A DNA stretch of 64,000 nt from Phytophthora sp. 'mugwort' (taxonomy: Eukaryota > Oomycota > Peronosporomycetes > Peronosporales > Peronosporaceae): assembly GCA_033558025.1 (NCBI GenBank), contig JAUCEF010000003.1, forward strand, positions 1,886,001 to 1,950,000, in the 5' to 3' direction. Of the stretch, positions 1-11,673 are shown piece after piece. The position numbers and the translations under genes are program-made. The notes under the pieces are model-generated. The model saw only the letters and a program-made list of their open reading frames with translations, searched no databases and had not been told where the DNA came from. Every line of letters begins with the position of its first letter. Positions within the stretch are counted from its first letter, which is position 1.

Positions 1-29
1 TGCTGAGTTCACCGGATCCGCGCCAGAAC

Positions 30-880
30 GTGGCTGTCAATGTGGTAAATGCTACATTTGCAGCCATGCTGATGCACATGGAAAACGTGTTAGATAACAC
101 AAAGAATAGCGCTATCACCACGCCTCACGTTTCGCGTTACCTGTACAAGCTGGAGCGAAGCATAACCGTCACCAACTCGTTACCTGGGTGCCACATCACG
201 ATCTTCTGCTGTGAATGGGGATCTCATCTGTCGGATCGCTGGTGTACTGTGAACCACGCGCAACTCAGCAGTGCTGTGGCGGGAGGCGACTCGCTGGTTG
301 CATCGACCTTGGAATATATGCTGGTGCAACTGACTACGATCAACGACCGAATTGCTCGTGTCGAAGATGCTCTGGTTGCTTCTGCTGTACGAGCTGCAGG
401 CTCTATTGGACAGCCACCTGAGGTAAAATCTGTTACTACTCCTCCTGTTGCTGCCGCGCCAACAACAACGTCTACACTCGCTGGCTGCTTCCTGAACTGG
501 TACACGAACTTTATCTGGCAGACAGTTAAAGGCAAAAAGGAGCAAAACAAAAGAGCCGATGCGAAAGCGGCAGTGAATATTATGAAGGTATCTTACCAAG
601 AGCCGTACGATATTCCTCCACAGCCAAACCGATCGGGCAAAGTCGCCCACAAACTTGGAAACACGCGCTGTGGATCTGGGCTGTCTCGATGGACTAAACA
701 GCTAATGAATGTCTGCGCATGTTCGATGGAAAGAAGCCAACCAGCAAAGCCTCATCACTGCGTAATAGCTGGCGTGCTCTGCGCTCGTCGCACCCGTTCA
801 ATCGTTTGGAGCGCAGTACCTTGCGCTGAAATCCAGCAGTGCTATCACTAACGCGTGTACGCCTCCTTCTCATCTGTGGG
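30..880 (+). pseudogene. Broken C-terminal part of an unrecognised repeat-borne protein
   Basis: An open frame runs from 30 to 851, but its last third stops looking like protein after about 650. The sense-like reading resumes in another frame and ends at a TAG near 880, where the frame reads LWATTDLA before the stop. The central part has an Ala/Thr/Pro-rich segment followed by a Trp-rich stretch around WYTNFIWQTVKGKKEQNK. This is consistent with a frameshifted end of a coding sequence whose start lies outside the window. The setting, a transposon-dense region, suggests a mobile-element protein, possibly a recombinase-associated one. I cannot name the family, and a host gene remains possible. 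Confidence 0.35.
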
Positions 881-1104
881 CCACCACCGACCTAGCGTAG
901 CACCCATGCATTTCAGCATCAATACATAATACAGAACATTTTACATACATACAGCACAGTCAGCAGTACGGTTAGCAACACACCAAAAGCAAACAAGCAG
1001 ATCAGACGGAAGCACACACACACACACACACAACAGCACACAAGAACACACATAGCAGCACACATCAACAGCACATACACACACGCAGGTTATTGCAATC
1101 AGGA
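881..1104. repeat. CA-rich microsatellite stretch
   Basis: The interval is non-coding and CA-rich. It has a run of about ten CA units near 1013-1032 and looser CA-rich sequence up to about 1085. Read on the minus strand it forms a GT-rich tail immediately downstream of the tRNA-like block at 1105-1175, which would fit the simple-sequence tail of a SINE. Confidence 0.6.
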
Positions 1105-1175
1105 TGCTGGCGGCCTGGTTCGAACCGGCGACCTGGAAGCTGAGCTTTCCGCTCTTCCACTGAGCTACACCAGCA
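1105..1175 (-). repeat. tRNA-like block, probable SINE head
   Basis: On the minus strand this 71-nt block starts GCTGGTG and ends CGCCAGC plus A, which pair as a complete 7-bp acceptor stem. It contains an A-box-like TAGCTCAGTGG with a paired D stem (GCTC/GAGC) and a B-box-like GGTTCGAACC in a T arm with one mismatch. The anticodon arm is wrong: the best stem is GGAA/TTCC with an 8-nt loop and no proper U33 and anticodon register. That argues against a working tRNA and for a tRNA-derived promoter, as in SINEs. A GT-rich tail follows on the same strand. Confidence 0.55.
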
Positions 1176-1579
1176 TACGCAGAATATTACAGCACATCTT
1201 TCCTTGAAACTTTCCACTCTCCATCCCCCTGGTCGTCTGTCCACCGTCGCGCTCATCACTACTGGCCGTCTCCCGCAGCGCCGCTGGCCGCGCATGATCC
1301 GCAGCCACGCGTCCTTCCGCTGCTCTCGTCACTGCCGTCTGTTGTGCCGCCGCCCGCCCGCAACCGTCTGTCCTGCTGCCGCCCTCGTCGTCCACCCCGT
1401 TATCTGCCGTTCTCCAGGGAAGAATCCGAATGTGCAGTACGACTGGTGAGTGGATTTTCATATTCAATAAAATACGATCTTACCCTTATCACTCCCGTCA
1501 GAAAAAAATAAGCGGGCGCTGATTGGAAGAGGTTTTATGGTATAGGTCTATTGCAACCATTCGGATTCCGGTCCGGAAT
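1176..1579. other. No gene recognised
   Basis: Short open frames occur here, but none has recognisable protein content. The segment separates the tRNA-like block from the left end of hAT copy A. Confidence 0.5.
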
Positions 1580-3610
1580 CTGCCACTTACTGTAGTATGT
1601 GCCGTTGAAGGTCAGTGGAGCGCGGTTGCGAATAAACGGCCGGATCGATCCACGCGCAGAGGGTATGGTGCGCGGTGGATATCGGAGTTATGTGGAGACC
1701 GAAGGTTGTCATTTCGTTGCCCTGAACATTTTCAGTCCTAGTGTTTGCAGCATAAGATCTATGATAATTATCTGCCTGCGAATCGTCTTCATGGACAGTA
1801 TCTCCCCCCCCAACCGCACACCTGATGCAGCGTTTACAATTACTCACAGCTTCGTCATAGTGCAGACTTAGAAAACATGATTGCGAATTTGCAAGACTTG
1901 TATTTTACAAATTGAAATGTCGTTTATTGGTTCACACACAAATCCACATCAATACAATATTAAATTGTAGCAGTTATGGCAAGGGAAAGGTATGGTGGGT
2001 GGCTCCAAACGCAAGTTTGCGGTTTGACAAACTCTGGCTTGGAGCAATACCAGTCATCTCACTTTAAAACTACGACTATGGCTGCAAACAAGGACCTCAG
2101 CACTTTCTCCTTCGGGCTTTAAGGCCAAGCACTCCTAGATGCAAGTTCTGTAGCGCTTTTAAGAAGCAGGTGCCCGGGCAAGGCTACTACAACTTGGTCC
2201 CGCGTCTGGATAGTCACCGCGAAGCCTTTCGCGCGCCATGTGAACTTGTCACCGCGGATCCGAGCGCCCCTTTCAAGATGTCGGATTCGTGGTATCCCAT
2301 CGCTATCAATGGGTGCTGCGGGTTGTTGAGCATAGAATGCCCTTGATCGAGGCCAACAACGAGTGCTATGCCCAAATGGCACGCGACTTACTAAAAGTCA
2401 CCGGATCCTGGTGACCGTTGAGCAAGGAGCTAAAATCAATTTGGGGATGGGCGCCGGTTTTGGGATAACGTTTGACGGCTGGAGCCACACGACCATCTAC
2501 TTCCTCGGCGTATATGCGCTCTACGTGGTGGACGGCCGAATCCAACTCACGCTGTTCGCGCTGCCGCCGCTGGACAAGGGCCAGGGCGCGAACGCGCATA
2601 TTGAGCTTTATTATAACGTGTTGGCCGTTTATAACAATACGGTTGACATGGTGCAGTTTGTCGGGGTAACGGAAACAGCAGCCGCAGCATTGCCACAAAG
2701 CTCTGCGTACCAGAGGTTGGTGTGTGTGTGTGGGGGGGATAATGGCGAATATTATGAAGCTTGCATTTGAGCACTCCAGTATTAGGGTGTGTGTGTTTTC
2801 TTAACCGATCACAGCCGCTGTTACAGAAGGTTAATAGTCTAATGCTCTGCTACGCCAGCCAATAGCGCCGCTGAGCTGTACAAGTTCACTCCCGCCGCAC
2901 TGTTCGTCGACCTGGAGCGCTACGTGTCACTGCGGACGCGCATCCGACTTGTGGAGGCGGTTGAGGACTTCGCCTCAACAAGCAGCGAGCACAAGAAGTG
3001 GGGATGTACTGCGTCATCTACGGAAGCTTGACAGTGTCTGCATGCAACCGCAATGTTAAGCGACGAACCAGGACACGTACGCCTTCTCTTTGACTCGGTT
3101 ATGGATGACCACACAATATTGGCGAGTACCAAAAATCTACGTCTAAGAAAAACAATTGCACACTCGCCAGCTTTCGGGAAAGGCGTCGTCAAGGTGGCTG
3201 CCGAAAAGAGCCTGTCTGCGTCAGATATTGAGGCTGAAGCGCTGGATCGTCGCCAAGGGAGGGCCGCGCTTAACCGGAGGTCAGCGACGGAGCGCGAGAA
3301 GGGCTACACACCCACCAAGGCGGCGCTAATCGGCGTAAGGGAAAGCGGGTGGCGTACAACGCCTGTGCCACCCTAGCCTAACCCATGCGAACGTCTATTT
3401 TCGAAGTAAGTGGGTGCTGAGGCCGCAACGCAGCAGTTTGCTTCCTCCGAATTTCGAGATGTTTGCGTTCTGGCTCACCAACAAGGGGATTGGAAGTCAT
3501 TTAGGTATGTAGTTGTATGAGCTTGGCTTGTCCGCTACCATTAACAAAACAATCGGGAAATTCTGATCTGTACGGAATATTGTTTGACCGTTATTATCTG
3601 GGAGTGTCCT
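1580..3610 (+). mobile_element. hAT transposon copy A (degenerate)
   Basis: This stretch aligns by eye with the reverse complement of about 10130-13190. Both copies share blocks such as TAGTATGTGC near the 5' end, the ATGATAATTATC-type segment, the region around GCTGCAAACAAGGACCTC, and the 3' block containing AGTAAGTGGGTGC. The ends are therefore approximate, and no clean TIR or target duplication was identified. It has none of the internal insertions seen in copy B and so serves as the empty-site reference. A GT-run followed by seven G interrupts the coding part near 2718-2738. Confidence 0.7.
2120..3376 (+). pseudogene. hAT-type transposase remnant (BED-like N-terminus, RNase H-like core)
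   Basis: Pieces of one transposase appear in order but in changing frames. First comes a Cys-containing BED-like segment with YQWV followed by a region around 2300-2390. The frame 2363-2770 then carries GITFDGWSHTTIYFLGVYAL, the DGWS-type segment around a catalytic Asp in hAT transposases, and the following GQGANAHIELYYNVL region. The 2900-3376 segment has IRLVEAVEDFASTSSEHKK and the start of the C-terminal dimerisation part. Several stops and frame changes separate these blocks, so the enzyme is dead. The assignment rests on remembered family motifs and on the second copy in this window. Confidence 0.65.
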
Positions 3611-4186
3611 GTTTGAGGACTCTGTTTTTCCAACAAGAGAAAGGCTTCTCCCTCGTCGCGCAAAACACGGCGCATAGAAGCAGGTTGGCCCTCAAGCCAC
3701 AACGATAACGGTAGGAATCCGGCAGCCCAGTTTAGAATTAGATTCTGCAAGACAAGCTAAGACAAGATTTTAACTAGCATGGTGATGCCGCCCCCACGTC
3801 GTGCCGAAGCTCTCGCACTCGAGACGGTCTCGTTCCTTCTGCTGCGCCCCAAGCACGTCGCTGAAACGTGAACATGCCCAGCTACGCCACCGTCGTGCGT
3901 GTGCGGCGGACGTTGGCGAAATTCAGCATCTGAGCGAGACGGGCGGCGCCGCCGAAGGCGCCATATTCTCCGTTCCCCGCTCTGTCGCTGACAGCCGTCA
4001 AGTGTCTAACGAAGAAGCAACGGGTCAACGCCCTGACACCTGGTTTCGCAAGGCGATTCGCTTCGAGCATCTCGTGGTGATATCTACTACGGCCAAGTCG
4101 TCTACTACAATGTTCAGCTGGCGGTCTCCACTCACTTCGGCCGCAAGAAGGCCCCCATTCCCCGGGTTATCGACGAAGTTTACACT

Positions 4187-5836
4187 GTGACCGCGGTGGC
4201 CCTGGGAGGTCGGCGTTGGCCCAAGGCAACGTGGCCGGAGGCACGGCTTCGAGAGCTTGAAGACGCTATCTTTAACCTTCTCATGGACGGTGACGACGGC
4301 GCCCCTGGGTCGATACTCCACTGGTTGCGAGAGTGGAGCTGCCTCCTGGGAGACTTAAGCGATACACGCTACGAGTGGGTCGATCCGACAACTGGGAGTA
4401 ACGTGAGCACGTCGCTCCAATACGTGGCCCAGGTTGCGTTCTACGTAGATGGCTGCCGCAGCGTTCCTGCATCGCTTCGCCACGCCTTTGGGCGATCCTT
4501 CTGCCGCGGATTAAGTGCGTCACAGCGGTCGACAGCTTTTCCGTCTCTGCCTGCATAGGTTGGTTCGGAACCAGGATTCTTTGATCCTCTTGACGATGAT
4601 AACAGCGACAGTGTGACGCCAAGCGGAACTGCCACGAGCGGACAGCCTCGTCCCAGAAGCACGTCCATCACGTGGCCAAAGGAACGGAGCCGTCCCCCCC
4701 CCCCCTCCCCCCCCCCCCCAATTCGCTCGGAGCCAGCTCAAATGCGACTTGCAGCAGGCTCCAGTGCTGCGATCGTCAGCGCGGACCGCTGCCCCGGGCG
4801 TGCAAGAGATCGAGCTGATCAAGCTCATTCGCCAACATAAACCTCACATGCTGCCACATTACCTTAGCGTGGGTAGTCACCAAGGTCTGCCCAAGGTGGA
4901 CGGGAAGATGCAGAAAGCTACGACATGGCGCAACCTCCGATACGCAGTTGAGGCTCATTTCACCCTACAATCGAACAAGAGCGGGCGTATCAGCTCTTCA
5001 CAGCGGACCAACATCAAGGTAAGCCCAGTGATCCGTTCTTTGAATATATGTTGACGTCCCGCAGTGTAGTTTGATAGCTACCCCGGCACAATTGGTCGCC
5101 TGTACGATCTTCGCCTCAGACGAGGCCTGTCCATCAACCATTTTCGACGTGTCAGCTTTTTGGAAAAGCTCCGGAACGGAGGAAACGATACGTCATATTT
5201 TGCGGTAGCGGCTCGACAGCCTCGTGCCTGCGATTTGGGCTGAGCTTGGCTCAGTAACGAGAAGTTTCGTGGATTTCAGCCGAGCAATTTGCGACGAAAC
5301 AACAATCGCTGTCATTGAAGCCTTCGACCAGCTTGTGTCAGCACTGGTAGGGTGACATCAGTGCGAGGTTACAGACCTACCGCTAGTCGGTTCGCTGGCT
5401 AGACTTGCTGCTCCTGCGTTACCGCAATGCGACGACGTACGACACATTCCACCTGACGGCTACAAGACTTGAGGCAACGTCCTGGTTCTCAATTTCCAAT
5501 CCAGAGCTTCACAGACTCATGATCACAGCCCCTGGCGAACGCCTGAAAGCGGTGGAGGCGCGCGCATCTGCCCAGCGAATCATACCATCTCGCGAAGCCA
5601 TGCTATCGCGCTTCGAACGTAACATACCGAATGATGTGTCCGCGGAAATTCATACGCAAGGTGGCAAGGAGTTCAGTCTGCATTTGTTGTCGAAGCGCGG
5701 CTGCAAGTCCACGGATCCCGACAAGTGTACATTCAAAAACAGGGCTCACTTTTGGCCAGCAGCTCTGTCCGCAAGGCTCCGCCAGTATATCACTGCGTAC
5801 CCGAGCGGCCTTCGAAAGCTTTTTCAGGAAACCTGA
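4187..5836 (+). pseudogene. Gag-like remnant of the DIRS-type element
   Basis: Three open stretches on the plus strand, 4187-4558, 4749-5054 and 5405-5836, appear to be pieces of one structural protein upstream of RT. The first has a Trp-rich helical segment (WPEARLRELEDAIFNLLMDG). The third ends in a Cys/His-containing zone, KRGCKSTDPDKCTFKNRAHF, which resembles a zinc-knuckle-like element. Frame changes and the C-run at 4694-4722 break continuity. The role as gag is inferred from position and orientation, not from a recognised domain. Confidence 0.4.
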
Positions 5837-6589
5837 AGCAGTCCCAGTTGTTGGGCTGGTGTAATACGTCTCGGACTGCATCGACGACCAGTAGACCCCG
5901 GTAGGCGGCCTCTACGGAGTATGCCGGCGGTGTCCAGCAGCGCGAGATACCGACACGAAAGACGCGCGTCCGAGATATCAACTCCGCCAGACTCCTCCAA
6001 ACCCCACCTGCTTCGCCGGGTCACCGACTTCCATCTCGAGCGGACCGTGCAGTGCTGCATCGGTCGATATGAAGGCACCGGCTTCAGACGAGCCAAAGTC
6101 ACCGCCTTTCCAGGCTAGCGGTACTGACCTGCTGTCTGCACCGCACCAAGTCCCAGCAGCGCGTATCAAAACGAGAGGGGACGAGATTTCGGTCAACGCC
6201 GCTCCATTCCTCCCGCGTGGAAAGCTGTCCTAGACTGGAAGCTACACAGGATCGTCACATTCGATAGACCCTGCGAGTCTTAAGTGTCCCGGTACCCGGT
6301 CAGGAATCAGTGTCCCAGACGAAGGCCACCGGCTACCGGCAATTCCAGCTCAACCGTTCGCTGCAGTCCGCGCTATGGTGTTGGTCGGGGATCACGGCTA
6401 CTCGGTCAGGCCTTGGTTGAACTCGTGAGTGGGCAAACAGCGGAGGATTATCGCCCCAACAAAGCCACTTGCTGGCTTTGCGACTGGCCCACTTACTCCG
6501 GGGCTACAAGTTTTCAGGTCTCCTGTGCTCTGTGGTTGCGCAAGGCATAGTACCCAGATGGAAGTCCACCGTACTTCTGCTCTCTCGTG

Positions 6590-7743
6590 GCGCCAAAAAC
6601 AAAACAATCCGCCATTCGCCACCTGAATGCCGTCATCAAGAGCGTCCGACGCGATCAGGAGGCAGGCCAGTATGTCGTCCTCTCAGACGCCGTACTTTCG
6701 CGTCTGAATTACGTGCACGTAAGTCCTCTTGGAGCAGTCGCCAAGGGAGATACCAACCACGCGAGGAATTCCGACTTATCGACGACCTATCGTTTCCTCG
6801 TGGACTACCCACGAACGACGCATCCGACAAGGACCATTTCCCAGCCATCGAATATCACCATGTCGCTGCTGTTGCGCGCCGCATCGAGGCGATTGCCAGA
6901 CAGAACCTCGGTCAACCCATTTGCATCCGCAAGGGCAACGTCAAGTCGGCCTTCCGCCACCTGATGGTAGCAAGTGCTCACACCAACCGGATGGGTGCCT
7001 GCATCCCGCAACGCAGCGCATTAGTCCTGGATGTCCGCTCCGTTCGGCTGGACCGATTCTCCCTCTTACTACGGGGCGTTTGGCGGTGACATATCATGGC
7101 TTCTCGCTCGCGGAAGCCCTGCCTCCATGACGGGCGGAGCCGCTTACGATGACATCCCCTTCTTCGCGTACGAGTGGGTCGACGATCATGTTCTCGTGTA
7201 GGTGGACACACCTCTCCGACTGCACTGTACCAAAGAAGCTATCCGTTTGGCGATGATTGCGGTCATCGGCCTACAGGCCATTAAGAGAGAAAAAATCACT
7301 ACGGGGTAGACGGATATCGAAGTGCTCGGGTGAGTGTTCAGCACTCAACTACACACGGTCTCGATGCCGTCCAACAAGGTCGCGAAGGCGCTAGGCCGAG
7401 TTACTCGGATATTAATATCTGCCTCCATTTCCCGCAACGCGCTAGAGTGCCTTCTCGGGAGCTTGAGTCATATATGCTCTTGCTTCCGAGCAGCGATGCC
7501 ATTTTCCAGCATGTTCATCTCGCCGCCCAGCGAGCCCCACGGCGAGGTAGGATCAATCTCACACCGGCGATCCAGTGTGATTTGCAGTGGTTCCGATCCA
7601 TCCTGAATTTGAAAAAGGAGTGGCTGGATGAGGCCGTTGATGGATCGACGTGTGCAATGACTAAGAGCAGTAACGTCGATGGAAACGTCTTCTTCTACTG
7701 GCTCAAGTTTTGCATTGGCAAGATTGGCCCCACTCGCCCATAG
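6590..7743 (+). pseudogene. DIRS-type reverse transcriptase remnant
   Basis: The fingers/palm part is visible from about 6700 (SPLGAVAKGD then FRLIDDLSFPRG) through the KGNVKSAFRHLMVAS block. In another frame it continues through the catalytic-box candidate EWVDDHVLV near 7170-7200, which is followed by TAG. The downstream frame 7330-7743 shows the thumb/connection part (YMLLLPSS, APRRGRINLTPAIQCDLQWF). At least three frame changes occur, so no active protein is encoded. It belongs to the same element as the gag-like pieces upstream. Confidence 0.55.
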
Positions 7744-7828
7744 CTTCTCGTTATGGACGGTCACTACTCTCATCTTTTCACAGCGCGGCGTGGGATTTGC
7801 GCTCGCTAATGACATCAAGCTATTCTAG

Positions 7829-8613
7829 TTGCCCTCCCATACATCTCATTTTCTTCAGCCACTAGATGTCGGAGTATCTGGTGACTACAAGAGAGAATAC
7901 GAGTTTGCAGTGGCGGCATTTCCAGCGAGCAGAGGCCTGAGGGATGCAGCATTATCGGTTCGAGATAATGTGTCAGTTCTCTCGCGTGTTCCATTCCTCC
8001 GGTCATTTATGAAGACAAGGATTCGTGGCGCTTTTTTCAAGACGGGTATTTACCCCTTCGATGTGGACATTGTGCTGGAAAAAACTGATGGGCTCACTTT
8101 CATCTTCGCATAAGCGAAATCTTTCGCATCACGCCGCATTGGAGACCTCGGGCATCGACTTGCATCTTACCGATAGTCAAAGAAGCAACTGAAGCACCAG
8201 GGGTTGAATCTCGATGCTTTTCGAGTAGTTGCACATCATGCAAAAACGGTTGCAATGCCTCAGGAGAGAAGCTCCGCCCGCGTGGAACCGTCATCACGCT
8301 AAGTATGACAGAAGGTGCTCTCCTCACCAGTCAGGATATGGTGGACGTGATCAATATGAATGCAGAGCAGAAATCCATGCGACTCGAAGATGCAGCCTCC
8401 CGGCGGCTACGCAGAGCCACTCTACGCGAGGAGACCGAGAAAGCCAAAGCTATAGAGCAGGTTTCAGCAGCGCGAGAGTCGAAAGAGCGCCGGGACATGC
8501 GGGGTGAAGATGTTGCTGCTCGCCGGATCCGCAGATTCACCAAGCGGGAAGCGGCGAAGCGGCGCACGGCGGAGAAGCAGCAGGCAGCCAAGTTGGAGAA
8601 GGCTACCATCTGA
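7829..8613 (+). pseudogene. C-terminal fragment of a pogo-type DDE transposase
   Basis: The frame 7829-8113 begins PSHTSHFLQPLDVGVSGDYK, a hallmark segment near the end of the DDE_1 domain in pogo/Tigger transposases. It continues through SFMKTRIRGAFFKTGIYPFD. The frame 8305-8613 then gives a highly charged Arg/Glu/Ala-rich coiled-coil-like tail, as many oomycete pogo proteins have. The N-terminal DNA-binding and first catalytic parts are missing, and the fragment directly abuts the DIRS-type remnant. It is truncated and frameshifted between the two blocks. Confidence 0.65.
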
Positions 8614-8700
8614 GCGACGCGTAAGCGCATGAAGCAGCCCGCAGCTTCGTCGGAACAGCGCAAGCGCCGTGCGCTTGGTGACATCACCAATGAGTGCCTC

Positions 8701-10129
8701 GTTTAGTTGTCGCGGGGTGTACCCGCCAAACTACCCCTATGCATAGTTAAGCCAAGTCAAACAAAAACATGCCTCATTCGATGTCGCACACCGATATATG
8801 CACGATAATCCTCTGGACGGCGTCCCGCAGGTCATTACCTTCGAGTCTCCTAATGACATAATGATGCGCAAAGGGCTAGATAGTAGCTAGTGTTGGTGTC
8901 ATTTCCGCGGAGAGGTTGATGCGATCAAGAACCGCGATCCAGATGCGTTCCGTCTTGATACCTTATGCAACTCAGTCCTTTATCACCACCTTCATCTCTG
9001 TCGTCAACAAAGGCTTGTGAGTATTACGGGCTGCCGTGGCTTGGGTATAAGCCTCTTTAACCGTTAAGAGGTCATGCATTTGACAGGTCAAGACGCGAGC
9101 TGGCCACTTATACTTTGGGATGGTCTTCACTTTGGCACATGCCTCGCATGAGTCGCGCAAACGCCGAGTTCACTTTAAATATGGGGCAGGTTGCATGCAG
9201 ACAGAGCGGTGGGCTTGATCACTCTTGTCGACTCGGTACTTTTTGAAATCTCGTAGGGGTGCGTCACCCTGGAGGTAGGGCATTGCAGATAAGCTTCCAC
9301 GGCGTCGAACGGGTATTGCGGTGGCGGTAGCGTGGTCAGGAATGTCACTAGCAGGAAATGAGAGGGCTTTGGGTGGCTGCAGAATGATCCCTTCCGGGCT
9401 ATCGAGAGATGAAGAAGCGCGCTGAAAATTGGTATACACTCTGTAGGAGCTGATGTCTGCGTGCTGGTCGCGCGTGTGGCGATGCCGCGAGCCTATAATT
9501 GGGTTCAGCTCAGATTCCTGCAGTGTCGGTGCATTTTTATCGGTGCTGTGGGATACTTTTGGTGTTTATTGAATTAGGTTCAGTGTAGGCAATGCTCCCT
9601 CCTGGTACACTTGGTAAACAGGCCCGCTTTTCACATGCAGCCGATGCTTTTTTTCGACAAAGTTGTATGATAATCAATGGGTACGTGTCGATCTTAGGTG
9701 TCCCGTGGCAAGCGCCTAGACGCTCTGACTACCGTATTGCCGGTGCACATGTTAGTTAGGGTTTTGGGAAGCGCGATCTAGTGTATGATAAAGCCATATT
9801 GCTAGTGAGGACTTTAAAGCACGTTAGTCCGAATTGCACTCTCGGCCGGAATCGTGTTAAATTTGATGATACATTTTTTTCTTGATAGTCCCGATCACTG
9901 CAGTATCCCCACAAACTTCGTCTTCAGCTGTGGCTTCAGGTGAGAGGCAGCTCCCTTTGGGCAGTAATCCTTCACGACCCGAGTCCATTATCCGTCAAGT
10001 TGGAGCTGGGAGATATATTGCCATCTGCGCTATTAATAGCAATTGATGGATCCGCCGCTGCAACGCTCCCTGATTGAGCAGCTTGATCACAGACCTTGGA
10101 AAAAAATACTAACATAATATATTTTGTTG
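8701..10129. other. Gene-poor interval with possible transposase scraps
   Basis: No gene is recognised. Short minus-strand frames at 8972-9160 and 9170-9439 have protein-like composition but no family I can name. Around 9855-9905 the DNA resembles 24735-24775, sharing GATACATTT and CCGATCACTGCAGT, which is the C-terminal part of the Mutator-like element. A small fragment of that family may therefore lie here. Confidence 0.35.
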
Positions 10130-10390
10130 GCCTAATAGCAACGATAATACATGGACAAACAATAATAAGTACGGAGCCGTAATTGCAAATCCCTTTGCTG
10201 AAGGTAGCGGGCAAGGTAAACTCGTACAACAACATACCTATAGTAGGCTGATGATGTCTCACCCCCTTGTTGGCCAGTAAGAAAGCAAGCATATAGAAGT
10301 CCGCTGGAAGCAAACTGCTGCTCTGCGGTCTGCGGTCTCTGCACCCACTTACTCCGAAAATAGATGTTCACATGCATTAGACGTCGGAGG

Positions 10391-10767
10391 CACTACCGAA
10401 TTCCTCGATGAGCTGCCCCCCCCCCCCCCCCCCCCACACACACACACAAATTTCCTTGATGAGCTTCCCCCTCACCCACCCACACTCGGTTTTGCCATTT
10501 AAAGTGATGGGTCACTTTCTAGGGTGTTCCTCGATGAGCTGTCCCCTATATATTTCTGACCAATCAGATCCTTTCCAGTAGTATGAGTAGCTTCTTCTTC
10601 GCGCTCACGTATGCCCTCGGCATTTCTTCGCGGAGTGGCGTCCCGCTGGCGCCCTCTAAAAATTCTGACCAATGGGAAGTAACTAGTCCGTCGAAGGTTG
10701 CCTCGATGAGCTGTTCCCCGTTGGCAATATTCAAGATGGGGACAGCTCATCGAGGAATTCTGTAGTG
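10391..10767. mobile_element. 377-bp non-autonomous TIR element (MITE) inside hAT copy B
   Basis: The left end CACTACCGAATTCCTCGATG and the inverted right end CACTACAGAATTCCTCGATG form TIRs of about 29 bp (10391-10419 and 10738-10767) with only two mismatches. The core motif CCTCGATGAGCTG recurs in variant form at about 10452, 10526 and 10701, giving five copies in all, and the last two form a hairpin. The CACTA start suggests a CACTA/EnSpm-type TIR, but no 3-bp target duplication is evident, so the superfamily is uncertain. No coding region is seen. Copy A of the hAT element provides the unoccupied site near 3360-3385. Confidence 0.75.
10416..10449 (+). repeat. Poly-C followed by CA microsatellite
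   Basis: About twenty C residues are followed directly by about seven CA units, lying just inside the left TIR of the MITE. Similar C-run/CA compounds occur at 22711-22735 and, inverted, at about 2718-2738. Confidence 0.8.
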
Positions 10768-10881
10768 TAGCTAGAGCGATGTACGCCACCCGCTCTCCTA
10801 TACGGCGCCCCGCCTTGGTGGAAGCGTAGTCCCTCTCGCGCTCTGTGCGCTCACCTCCAGTTGGGCGCGGTCCTCCGCTGG

Positions 10882-11673
10882 TCAACGATCCAAGCATTTC
10901 AGCGCCTCAATCTCTGTCGCGGACGGCCTCTTTTCGGCAACCAGCTTAACGACACCGTTCTCGAAAGAGGGATAGTGTGCAATGTAAGACGTAGGTTTAT
11001 GGTACACCCATATTTGGGTAGTTGTCCAAACCCGAGCCAAGAGCGAAGGCGTACCTACCCCTGGTTCGTCGCTTAGCACGGTAGTCGCTTGCAGACACTT
11101 TCGACCTTCCGTAAATGGCGCAGTACACCTCCAGCGTCTTGTGCTCGCTGTTTGTTGAGACGGAGTCCTCAACCGCCTCCAGAAGTCGAATGTACGGTCG
11201 CAACGACACGAAGCGTTCCAGGTCGACGACCAGCGTTCCGCTTCTTGGCGCGGCGGAGGGGAGTGAGCTTGTACATCTCAGCGGCGGTATCGGGCTGGAA
11301 TAACTGAGACATTAGTCTGTTAATCCCAGACGTAACAGGGGCTCGTCCTCGGTTAAGGGAAATAAACTCACCCTGTCGTTGGACGTGCTCCAATGCAAGC
11401 TTCATAACATGTGCCATTATCAGCTCGCCCCACCGAGCTTTGTGGCAATATTGCGGCTGCTGTTTGTACCACGACAAACTGAACCATGTCAACCGTTATA
11501 AACGGACAACAACTCAAGGTCAAGCTCAATTTGAGCATTCGCGTCATGGTTACCGTTGTCCTGCGGCAGCAGCGCGACCAACTGGATTCGGCAGTCCACC
11601 ATATAGAGCGACGCCAATGACGTGCATGGTCGTGTGGCCCCAGCATCCAAACCTTAACCCAAAATCGGCACAC
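10882..11673 (-). pseudogene. hAT transposase remnant in copy B
   Basis: Minus-strand pieces match the transposase of copy A in shifting frames. The piece ending near 11368 contains the VDMVQFVV segment. The piece 10997-11209 contains YIRLLEAVEDSVSTNSEHKT. The piece 10882-11172 continues to ENGVVKLVAEKRPSATEIEA. The reading is broken by stops and by the 377-bp insertion just downstream at 10391-10767. No active product is possible. Confidence 0.6.

Larger units (their letters stand above)
3801..7780 (+). mobile_element. Degenerate DIRS/Ngaro-type retroelement
   Basis: A run of related frames in one orientation covers a gag-like region (about 4187-4560, 4749-5054 and 5405-5836), reverse transcriptase (about 6590-7330) and an RNase H-side tail (to about 7743). 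The gag-like part at 5405-5836 contains a C-x-S-x-D-x-x-K-C-T arrangement. The RT part has FRLIDDLSFPRG, IRKGNVKSAFRHLM and EWVDDHVLV, the last in place of the usual YxDD box. This pattern fits oomycete DIRS/Ngaro-like RT rather than Ty3. Stops and frameshifts are frequent and no bounding repeats were found. A poly-C tract sits at about 4694-4722. Confidence 0.55.

Noticed and set aside
1105..1175. A functional tRNA gene on the minus strand
   Set aside because: The acceptor and T arms are good, but the anticodon stem-loop is out of register (4-bp stem, 8-nt loop, no proper U33). I therefore call it tRNA-like rather than tRNA.
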